10,121 bases of DNA from CAYMRB01 sp964392615 (GTDB taxonomy: Bacteria; Planctomycetota; UBA8108). The notes under the pieces are model-generated. The model searched no databases, was not told the origin of the DNA, and saw nothing but the letters and a program-made list of their open reading frames with translations. The translations under genes and the position numbers were made by a program. The DNA lies in NCBI GenBank assembly GCA_964392615.1, contig CAYMRB010000373.1, forward strand, positions 1 through 10,121. The letters are read 5' to 3'. The first letter of the stretch is position 1, and every line of letters begins with the position of its first letter. Shown piece by piece: positions 1 through 6,500 of this stretch.

Positions 1-67
1 CGGCGTCGGACTCGGCGTCGGACTCGGCGTCGGCGTCGGACTCGGATTCAGCGTCGGAGTCGGACTC
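1..67. repeat. CGGNNT-based low-complexity repeat at the left edge
   Basis: Two exact copies of the 12-mer CGGCGTCGGACT stand at 1-12 and 13-24. Degenerate hexamer units of the form CGGNNT continue to about 67. The tract reads as Ser/Asp/Ala on plus frame 3. On the minus strand it reads as a Pro/Thr/Ser linker (PTPTPSPTPSPTP) in one frame and as a Glu/Ser/Asp/Ala repeat in another. The minus-strand Pro/Thr reading is the commonest kind of linker in secreted bacterial proteins, so a minus-strand gene running off the left edge is possible. I cannot see a convincing start codon or ribosome site for it. Between 68 and 200 I see no supportable gene. Confidence 0.7.
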
Positions 68-200
68 TGGGACGGCACGAACACGACTCCGCACAAGCTG
101 CTGGTCGCTCGCCTCCGACGCTGTGGCGCGTCGCCGCCAGACGAGAGCTCCGGTGACGTATCTGAGCTCGGGCCCCGCGCTCGACGTATCCGCGCTGGCG

Positions 201-2360
201 CTAGCGCACCATCGCGGCGCCGGACTCGAAGCTGCACTTCCACAGCACGCGCAGAGGAGCGATCTGGACGCCCCACATGAGCGCCGGGTCTTCGGCCGAG
301 ACCGCGGGCTTCTGGAGCAGGAGGAGATCGCCCGCGAGGACGCCCTCGGTCCACAGCGGTAGCCGGGCGCCGTCGGTCGGTTTGCCTGCCGATCCGTACA
401 GGATCGTGTGGGATCCCTGGCGCAGCGCCAGGCGCCGCGAGTCGATCATCGCGACGGCCGCGGTGTCGGCGGGAAGCGACCAGGAGAGCTTGCGGACCTT
501 CTGCGACGGCGGGTTCCACAAGACCGGCCGTCGGCCGGGCCACCACTGCAGCACTTCCTGCCCCTGGTAGCCGATCGCCCAGCGGCAGTCGTCCTCTGCC
601 GGCACTCGAAACAGAACCTTGTCCGACCAGCGGTCCCGCAACTCGAGAGCGCCGTCGTCGGAGATCGCGATCACCCGGTCGTCGCGGACGACGCGGCGCG
701 TCCAGCCGTCGTCCTCGTCGAACGAGACCGTGGAATCGACATCCGACGGCTGCGGCGTTTCCGGAACGGTGGACCCGTCCCCGTCGGTCGTGCCCGCGTC
801 CGGGTTTTCGCCGTCGGCGTGGGCCGCCGCGCTCCCGAAGAGGCCTGGCTGCCCCACGGTGCGCTGAACGCTCGAGTAAAGCAGCGCGAGACTGCCGGCG
901 ACGGCGATGACGGCGCAAGCCGCCAACAAGAACAACGGACGAACACGCGGCAGCGCGAATCGCGAGCGACGCTGCGACGCCTCCCCCGCGACGCTCGCCG
1001 CCACCGGCCGGATATGGCCGGATTCGTTGAGCGACGCGACCCGGAAGCTCGCGCCACGCGTCCTCTCGTCGGGTCGCGCGCCGACCGGCTCCTCGACCGT
1101 CGTCGTGCCGCCGGCAGAGCACATGAGGGGCTCCGCCGTACTGTCCGCGACCACGCGTCGCGACGAACCCAACCGCGGACGCCCGCCGTGACGGACGACC
1201 TCGGCTTCGAGCGCCGTGGCCTCGCTCTGACCGCCCGGTAACGAGTGGAGCTTCCGCGTGACCGATTCGGCTTCCTCGACCAACCCCTTCTCGAGAAGCA
1301 CGCGTACGTGTCCGGCCGCCACGGCGACCGCGCGCTTCTCCTCGCCCATGCTGACGTACGCCCGCACGATCACCTCGAGCGCCTCGAGATGGGCCGGGAA
1401 GAGCTCGAGCACGCGCTTCATGCGATCGATCGCCCTCTCGCGATCGCCGCGCTGCACGTCCCCGCGCGCCAGCACCATCCACTCGCGAGCCGCGTCGTCG
1501 GGCCGCTGGTCGCGCAGATAGAGCCGCGCGAGACGCTCTCGAACGAGATCTTTGCCGTGGAAGCGCTCGAGACTCGCCTCGAGCGTCGCGATGCATTCGC
1601 CGGCCGGCTTCTGCTTCGGTTCTGCGGCGGGCGGAGCGATCTGCAGCCACCCGAGCGTCTCGAGCTCGGCGAGCTGCTCACAGAGCTCCGGAAGCGCGAG
1701 GCTCGAATCCTGCCACAACGCGCGCAACTCGGACGGCTCCCGACAGAGATCGACCGTCTCCTCGAGGTGCCCCTCGTACGCGTCGATCGCCGCGATCTCC
1801 GAACGCTGCAGTCCGATAACGGCCCGGTCCGAGTGAAGAAGCGTCCTCCACCGCGACCACCGCCGCACCCAATCGGCGGCCTCCGTCGCGAGGCTCGCAA
1901 CGTCTACGCAGGCCTCCGGCGCCTTGCGGAGAGCGTCTTCGACCACTGTCGGCGAACCCCGAGAGACCCTGTACTCCGCCTCTCGCCAGAACACGAGCTC
2001 GTGCAGGCTGTCTCGGACGATCAAGCCCGACGCGTCGTTGAACTGCTCACGCGACAGCAGGTTCTCCCGGATGAGCACCGCGCGGAACGAACCGTTTCCG
2101 GCGCGGGCCTCGCTGAGCGCTCGCTCGAGACTCTCGACGTCGATCAGTCGGTTCGCGAGCAGGTAACTCGGCAGATCCGGAGGCGATCGCAGGCCGCTCG
2201 CGAGCATCCGCACACCGTGCTCGGTGAAGCGGAACAGATGCTCGCTCTCACCGTCGCCGACCAGGAAGTCCAGCGGCGTCGCGCCGCTCGCGACCTTCTG
2301 CAGGACCCCTGCCAAGGCCTCCAAGTCGAGGCGTTGGAATTCGCTCCCGTTCGTACTCAT
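201..2360 (-). CDS. DUF4388-like/TPR membrane protein with extracytoplasmic beta-rich tail
   Basis: A 719-residue protein. Residues 8-135 resemble the N-terminal part of DUF4388-type proteins: a short alpha/beta start, then a helical segment with the pattern LPSYLLANRLID and LIRENLLSREQF, ending in ELVFWREAEYRV. Residues 205-243 look like the small winged-helix-like segment that often follows (LPELCEQLAELETLGWLQI). Residues 255-375 are paired amphipathic helices of TPR type. A hydrophobic helix at about 475-495 follows a basic stretch (RRSRF), so the N-terminal 470 residues should be cytoplasmic and the tail outside. The tail has an acidic Asp/Thr/Pro linker (505-548) and then a Trp-rich beta-strand region (549-719) resembling two or three propeller blades, too short for a full propeller. 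The ATG at 2360 is chosen. A TTG five codons upstream (2375) sits only one base from a GGGGAGG, so the start is uncertain. It is divergent from the glycosyltransferase operon. The DUF4388 assignment comes from recalled pattern, and the function is unknown; regulation or envelope sensing is a guess. Confidence 0.8.
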   Translation of the reverse strand: MSTNGSEFQRLDLEALAGVLQKVASGATPLDFLVGDGESEHLFRFTEHGVRMLASGLRSPPDLPSYLLANRLIDVESLERALSEARAGNGSFRAVLIRENLLSREQFNDASGLIVRDSLHELVFWREAEYRVSRGSPTVVEDALRKAPEACVDVASLATEAADWVRRWSRWRTLLHSDRAVIGLQRSEIAAIDAYEGHLEETVDLCREPSELRALWQDSSLALPELCEQLAELETLGWLQIAPPAAEPKQKPAGECIATLEASLERFHGKDLVRERLARLYLRDQRPDDAAREWMVLARGDVQRGDRERAIDRMKRVLELFPAHLEALEVIVRAYVSMGEEKRAVAVAAGHVRVLLEKGLVEEAESVTRKLHSLPGGQSEATALEAEVVRHGGRPRLGSSRRVVADSTAEPLMCSAGGTTTVEEPVGARPDERTRGASFRVASLNESGHIRPVAASVAGEASQRRSRFALPRVRPLFLLAACAVIAVAGSLALLYSSVQRTVGQPGLFGSAAAHADGENPDAGTTDGDGSTVPETPQPSDVDSTVSFDEDDGWTRRVVRDDRVIAISDDGALELRDRWSDKVLFRVPAEDDCRWAIGYQGQEVLQWWPGRRPVLWNPPSQKVRKLSWSLPADTAAVAMIDSRRLALRQGSHTILYGSAGKPTDGARLPLWTEGVLAGDLLLLQKPAVSAEDPALMWGVQIAPLRVLWKCSFESGAAMVR

Positions 2361-2417
2361 CGAACCGCTGCCCAAGCCTCCCCGGAAACATCGCGTTCCG
2401 GAACCGCGCCCCGGAAA

Positions 2418-2446
2418 AGACTATCCCACCCCGCGCCGAGCGGCAA
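2418..2446 (-). promoter_or_regulatory. Candidate sigma-70-like promoter for the minus-strand gene
   Basis: Read on the minus strand, TTGCCG (2446-2441) is followed after 17 bases by TAGTCT (2423-2418). This lies about 58 bases upstream of the ATG at 2360. Four of six bases match each consensus box approximately, and the spacing is ideal, but in GC-rich DNA such matches arise by chance. The rest of the 299-base divergent region (2361-2659) contains no supportable gene. A TTGACT at 2543-2548 facing right has no good -10 partner. Confidence 0.25.
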
Positions 2447-2516
2447 ATGCGTGCCGCCCCGAATGACGAGATTGACGGATCGAGTTTCGACGCGATCTCG
2501 CCGATACGAAGGAGAG

Positions 2517-2532
2517 GGCTCCCTCGGGAGCC
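2517..2532. promoter_or_regulatory. Perfect inverted repeat in the divergent intergenic region
   Basis: GGCTCCC-TC-GGGAGCC is a perfect 7-base inverted repeat with a 2-base centre. As RNA it would fold as a 6-bp stem with a CTCG loop. No T-run follows on either strand, so it does not look like an intrinsic terminator. Its place between two divergent genes suits an operator or a 5'-UTR hairpin for the downstream operon, but nothing in the window proves it. Confidence 0.3.
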
Positions 2533-2659
2533 GCGTTGTCACTTGACTTGCACGCCTCACGACGGAGATCTTTACCGGAACAATCGACCCGGACCGTGCC
2601 GAGCCGACGCGAACGATCGAGCTCGGTGCGACGGGCGCCCTCCGGTGATCGCGAGTGGA

Positions 2660-3634
2660 ATGGAAGAGTCGGTATCCAGTATCGATCTGTCCGTGGTCGT
2701 TCCGGTCTTCAACGAAGAGGAGAACGTGGCGGAGCTCTGTGAACGGATCGTTGCGGCGCTCCGGCCCCGATCGACCCCGTTCGAGGTGCTCCTCATCGAC
2801 GACGGCAGCCGCGATCGCACTCTCGAGAGGATGCTCGATCTGCGGCGCGAGCACCCGGAGCTGCGCGTCGTCAAGCTGCGCCGCAATTGCGGCCAGACCC
2901 CGGCCATGCGCGCCGGCATCGACCTCGCGCGGGGACGGACGATCGTGACGATGGACGGCGACCTGCAGAACGATCCTGCGGACATCCCGCAGCTCGTCGA
3001 CAAGCTGGACGAGGGCTACGAGCTCGTCGCCGGGTGGCGCAAGAACCGCCAGGACAAGGCGCTGACTCGCAAGCTGCCGTCGAAGATCGCGAACTGGATT
3101 ATCCACCGAGTCACGGCCGTGCCGATCCGCGACAACGGGTGCTCTCTGAAGGCCTATCGAGCCGAAGTCATCAAGCGGACCCCGCTGTACTCGGAGCTGC
3201 ACCGTTTCATCCCGGCGATGATGACGGTGCCCGGCGGCCGTATCGCGGAGGTGGCCGTAAACCACCATCCCCGCACCCACGGCGAGTCGAAGTACGGACT
3301 GTCGCGAGTCGGAAAGGTGATCCTCGATATCTTCACCGTCAAGATGCTGATCACGTTCGCGCAGCGCCCGCTACACTGGTTCGGTCTGCTGGCGGTGCCG
3401 TTCATCCTGCTGTCGGTGCTGTTTTTCGTTCTGTTCCTGTTCACGGCGACGACCGATCTGCCGGACCTGGGCGCGGCCTATCCGCGAACGAAGGGTCCGG
3501 TATTCGCGCCCGTATCGATCCTGTTCTTCTTCCTGGCGATCAACTACCTGACCTTCGGCCTGCTCGGCGATCTGATCGTCAAGACAGGGGAGCGCTATGA
3601 GTACCGTGCAAAGTCCAGAGTCTTCACATCCTGA
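2660..3634 (+). CDS. GT2 glycosyltransferase, polyprenyl-phosphate sugar synthase type (DPM1/GtrB/ArnC-like)
   Basis: A 324-residue protein, the usual length for the GtrB/ArnC/DPM-synthase group. These enzymes transfer a sugar from a nucleotide sugar to a polyprenyl or dolichyl phosphate at the inner membrane face. The GT-A domain is complete: VVVPVFNEEENV at about 12-23, DDGS at 47-50, and the metal-binding DGD at 99-101 followed by LQNDP. A conserved basic loop with THGESKYGLSRVGK lies at about 206-219. Two hydrophobic helices follow at about 237-262 and 279-308, as in GtrB-type proteins. The ATG at 2660 places the first beta strand at the normal distance from the N-terminus. An in-frame extension back to 2447 lacks family-like sequence, and no strong Shine-Dalgarno precedes the ATG. 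The 3' end overlaps the next gene by 38 bases. The sugar cannot be told from sequence. Confidence 0.93.
   Translation: MEESVSSIDLSVVVPVFNEEENVAELCERIVAALRPRSTPFEVLLIDDGSRDRTLERMLDLRREHPELRVVKLRRNCGQTPAMRAGIDLARGRTIVTMDGDLQNDPADIPQLVDKLDEGYELVAGWRKNRQDKALTRKLPSKIANWIIHRVTAVPIRDNGCSLKAYRAEVIKRTPLYSELHRFIPAMMTVPGGRIAEVAVNHHPRTHGESKYGLSRVGKVILDIFTVKMLITFAQRPLHWFGLLAVPFILLSVLFFVLFLFTATTDLPDLGAAYPRTKGPVFAPVSILFFFLAINYLTFGLLGDLIVKTGERYEYRAKSRVFTS
3586..3592 (+). promoter_or_regulatory. Ribosome binding site for the second GT2 gene
   Basis: AGGGGAG lies inside the end of the preceding gene and stops 4 bases before the ATG at 3597. It supports that start and the 38-base gene overlap, and suggests that the two GT2 genes are translated from one message. 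Confidence 0.6.
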
Positions 3635-4700
3635 CCAAGCCGCGCCGGACGAGCCGGACAGGAGCGCTCCGGACGAGCCGACCGCGAACACGGCAAGTGA
3701 CGCCAACCCTCAATCGGTGCAGAGGACCAGCGTCTCGTGCGTCCTCGTTTTCTCGGACTTCGATGAGAACGCAGGAGAGGTCGTCGGAACGTACGCGGAA
3801 ACGCTCGGCGCGATGCCGCACGACGTGCAGTTCGTCGTCGTCAACAACGGCCTCGGCGACAAGATGACCGACCAGCTCACCGCAGCTCTCGAGACGCGCA
3901 AGCTGTCGGCTCAGGTGCTGTGCCTGCATCGCGCCGCCGACGACGCGACGGCGCTGACTCAGGGCTTCGGGGCCGGCAACGGCGACGTCGTCGTCGTCCT
4001 GCCGCCGTACTTGCAGATCGACCCGGCCGAGATTGGCCCGATGGTGGATCGCGTCGCGTCGGGCGAGCTCGACTGCGTCGCGTCGTGGCGCGAGCCACGG
4101 TGCGATCCCACGGGCGACGCGTGGAAGTCGCGCTTGTTCAACGCGCTGACGCGATGGGCGACGGGCTCGTCTCTGCACGACCTGAACTCCAACCTCCGGG
4201 TCATGCGACGCGATGTCGTCGAGGACGTCCAGGTCTACGGCGACATGTACCGTTTCGTGCCGATCCTCGCCGCCCGCAAGGGATACCGGGTCGGCGAGCA
4301 GAAGGTCCGGCACATCGAAGAACGGGTCAAGAAGGGCGACTACCGACTGGGCGTGTACGTCCGCCGGCTGCTCGACCTGATGTCCCTGTTCTTCCTGACG
4401 AAGTTCACGAGCAAGCCGCTGCGGTTCTTCGGCCTCGTCGGAAGCAGCGTCCTCACCGTCGGAGCGCTGATCACGGCGACGGTCATCCTGCAGTGGTTCG
4501 GGGGCAAGGCGCTGAGCGACCGGCCGATGCTCGTATTCGGGGTCGTGATGATCGTCCTCGGACTGCAGCTCTTCTCCATCGGCCTTCTCGGGGAATTGAT
4601 TATTTTCACTCACGCCCGAGATCTGAAGGAGTACAACGTGGAGCGAGTGTACGAATTCGTGGAGAATCCGGACGAGCCGTCAGAACCCGCGACCTCGTAG
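3597..4700 (+). CDS. Degenerate GT2 paralogue, probable non-catalytic glycosyltransferase
   Basis: A 367-residue protein that aligns along its whole GT region with the upstream gene. Shared landmarks are the position of the second beta strand, an IDP motif (141-143) matching NDP, VASWR matching VAGWR, MYRFVPILAARKGYRV matching the LHRFIPAMM region, and KPLRFFGL matching RPLHWFGL. Two C-terminal transmembrane helices follow at about 276-301 and 309-336. Key catalytic motifs are missing. The DDGS of the paralogue is VNNG here (82-85), and the DGD metal site is replaced by LPPYLQ (135-140). The THGESKYG loop is changed to a RVKKGDYRLG-like sequence (243-252). An extra 40-residue N-terminal tail rich in Ala, Pro, Asp and Glu contains two copies of APDEP. 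Without the metal-binding acidic pair, ordinary GT-A transfer seems unlikely. A role as a partner or regulator of the intact GT2 is inference. It ends 15 bases before the next gene. Confidence 0.88.
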   Translation: MSTVQSPESSHPDQAAPDEPDRSAPDEPTANTASDANPQSVQRTSVSCVLVFSDFDENAGEVVGTYAETLGAMPHDVQFVVVNNGLGDKMTDQLTAALETRKLSAQVLCLHRAADDATALTQGFGAGNGDVVVVLPPYLQIDPAEIGPMVDRVASGELDCVASWREPRCDPTGDAWKSRLFNALTRWATGSSLHDLNSNLRVMRRDVVEDVQVYGDMYRFVPILAARKGYRVGEQKVRHIEERVKKGDYRLGVYVRRLLDLMSLFFLTKFTSKPLRFFGLVGSSVLTVGALITATVILQWFGGKALSDRPMLVFGVVMIVLGLQLFSIGLLGELIIFTHARDLKEYNVERVYEFVENPDEPSEPATS

Positions 4701-4715
4701 CCAACACGTCCACGC

Positions 4716-6500
4716 ATGGACTTCCCGAAGACGCAGCCGACTCTCGAATCGATGCCCGACCCGAAGGCCGAGGGTAAGCCGACGGCGACCGCCGAGCGAC
4801 CGCCGCAGCGCGACCGGTCCGTTCTCTGGTCGCGGATCGCGCTCTTCTCCATCCTCGCCCTGGCGGCGTTCGTCCGCTTCTACGGGATCTCTCGTGGCTG
4901 CGCCGACAACCTGTTCGTCCACGACGAGATTATCGAGGTTCACCGCGCGTTCAGCCTGCTCAACGCCGACCCGGAGGGAATTCCCGGTCCGAAGGGGTTC
5001 TTCTTCTTCTTCCTGGCCGCTGAGTACGGCGTCTGGGGTCTCTATTCGCTCGCCACCGGTGCTCACGAGTCGTTCGCGGACTTCACCGCACACGCGCTGG
5101 CGTTTCCCGGCACGTCGATCCTGCTCGGCAGGGTGACCTCGGCGGTGCTCGGAGTCATCTCGGTCTGGCTGCTCTACCTGTTCGGGCGACGCGCATTTCG
5201 ACACCGCGGCGCCGGGCTGGCTCTCGCGAGCGCGTGGGCTACCTGTTGGCTCGCGGCGTGGCAATCGCACCAGGCGTCCATCGAGCCGTGCTTCGTGACC
5301 ATGGCGATTTTGTCGCTGCTCGCCGTGCAGCGGCTCGACCGCAGGCGGCGCTTTCGCGACTACGCCTTCGTGGCGATCGCGGTGGCGATGGCAGCTGCGT
5401 GCAAGACGTACGGCCTCGGGCTCCTCCTGCTCCTGTGGATGACCCACGTGGCGAGAGACGGACGGTGGCCACGCCCGAGCGAGATCTTCAGCCGACTGCG
5501 CGAGTCCAGGATCTGGCTCGCCACGGCGCTCTTCGGCCTGGTCTATGTGGCGATCGCGCCGATGATGGTCGTCCACTTCCTCGATGCCGCCGGCGTGACG
5601 CAGAGCGACAAGGTGTTCTTTCCGCCGTCGGACCTTCCGAAGCAGATCGCGATCGTCCCGTACACGGAAGCGATCCGCTGGAACCTCGGCAACCTGACGC
5701 TCATCTTCCTGGCGGCCGGGGTGATCTCGTCGCTGCGGAGCTTCCGCCTCGTGCTCATCGCGAGTCTCGCCTATGCGACAGTCCACCTGTGCGTGCTCGG
5801 CCTGATTCCGACGAACGTCTTCATCTACCCCCGCTACATGCTCGTCACGCTGCCGTTCCTCTTCGCGGTGAGTGTTTGGGGCGCGCTGCGCGTCGCCCAT
5901 CTCGGCGCTTCGCTCACGAAGCTTCCCAAACCGGTGTGCGATGCGGTGGTGCTGGTCGCCTTCGTCGTGATCACCGCGGTCAACGGCATCGAGTCACTGA
6001 TCGACAATCAGCTCTTCCGGACGCGCGGATCGTCGATCGAGACGGTCGCATCGAACTGGTTCGAGGAGAACGTGGCGCCAGGCAGCAAGGTCCTTCTCGA
6101 GACTCGATCGATCTTCCCGGCGCACAGCAGAGTGCCGCTGTGGGATCTCGAGAACAAGTACCGCGATCTTGCCACGGCGGTCGAACGCGGCGAGAAACAC
6201 GTTCGGTACGCTCTGGCCATCGACACGCTGGCTCGCGTGGAGAAGTCTCCGCGCTACGACCTCGAAGCGGTCGGGCAACAGGACAAGTGGCTCACTCTCG
6301 ACGAATACATCGGGAGAGGGGTCCAGTACTTCGTCATCGACACGACGACATGGTCGCAGCGGTCGAGCGAGACCAACGACAGTCGCGTACGGCTCTACGG
6401 AGAGCTGGAGACATCGCCCAGGGTCGTGCACCTGGAGGAGTTCAAAGGTGCGGACTTCAAGGGGATCGACGAACACCTCGTGGTCTACAAGGTGAAGTGA
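4716..6500 (+). CDS. GT-C family polytopic glycosyltransferase (GT39/ArnT-PMT-like)
   Basis: A 594-residue membrane protein. These enzymes move a sugar from a lipid-phosphate carrier to protein, lipid or glycan on the outer face of the cytoplasmic membrane. Residues 1-35 are a charged cytoplasmic tail. The first helix (about 39-58) is followed by an outer loop with FVHDE (67-71), the acidic motif expected in the first loop of the GT-C fold. About ten further hydrophobic segments run to about 423, including a five-Phe run at 95-99. SHQASIEPCF (184-193) resembles the conserved loop-helix found in PMT-type proteins. The last 170 residues (about 425-594) form a soluble, probably extracytoplasmic domain with WFEENVAPGSKVLLE and YFVIDTTTW. 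The ATG at 4716 has no visible Shine-Dalgarno. A second ATG at 4752 is an alternative. The 15-base spacing from the GT2 pair suggests that it uses their lipid-linked sugar. The acceptor is unknown. Confidence 0.87.
   Translation: MDFPKTQPTLESMPDPKAEGKPTATAERPPQRDRSVLWSRIALFSILALAAFVRFYGISRGCADNLFVHDEIIEVHRAFSLLNADPEGIPGPKGFFFFFLAAEYGVWGLYSLATGAHESFADFTAHALAFPGTSILLGRVTSAVLGVISVWLLYLFGRRAFRHRGAGLALASAWATCWLAAWQSHQASIEPCFVTMAILSLLAVQRLDRRRRFRDYAFVAIAVAMAAACKTYGLGLLLLLWMTHVARDGRWPRPSEIFSRLRESRIWLATALFGLVYVAIAPMMVVHFLDAAGVTQSDKVFFPPSDLPKQIAIVPYTEAIRWNLGNLTLIFLAAGVISSLRSFRLVLIASLAYATVHLCVLGLIPTNVFIYPRYMLVTLPFLFAVSVWGALRVAHLGASLTKLPKPVCDAVVLVAFVVITAVNGIESLIDNQLFRTRGSSIETVASNWFEENVAPGSKVLLETRSIFPAHSRVPLWDLENKYRDLATAVERGEKHVRYALAIDTLARVEKSPRYDLEAVGQQDKWLTLDEYIGRGVQYFVIDTTTWSQRSSETNDSRVRLYGELETSPRVVHLEEFKGADFKGIDEHLVVYKVK

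Noticed and set aside
164..182. Imperfect hairpin (GAGC-T-CGG / CCG-C-GCTC type) downstream of the minus-strand gene
   Set aside because: It has one mismatch in an 8-bp stem, a 3-base loop and no T-run, so it is too weak to call a terminator in GC-rich DNA.
408..2546. Long plus-strand open frames (408-1241 and 1245-2546) opposite the minus-strand gene
   Set aside because: They are Arg/Pro/Glu-rich with no domain pattern and mirror the codon structure of the minus-strand gene, which has coherent domains and a membrane helix. They are typical GC-rich shadows.
2447..2659. Upstream in-frame extension of the first GT2 gene
   Set aside because: The extra 71 residues have no GT2 similarity and no good ribosome site. 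The family's normal N-terminus begins just after the ATG at 2660.
5234..6496. Frame-2 open region running through the GT-C gene into the HEAT/propeller gene
   Set aside because: The part before 6497 is an Arg-rich shadow of the GT-C gene. Recognisable sequence in this frame begins at the GTG at 6497.
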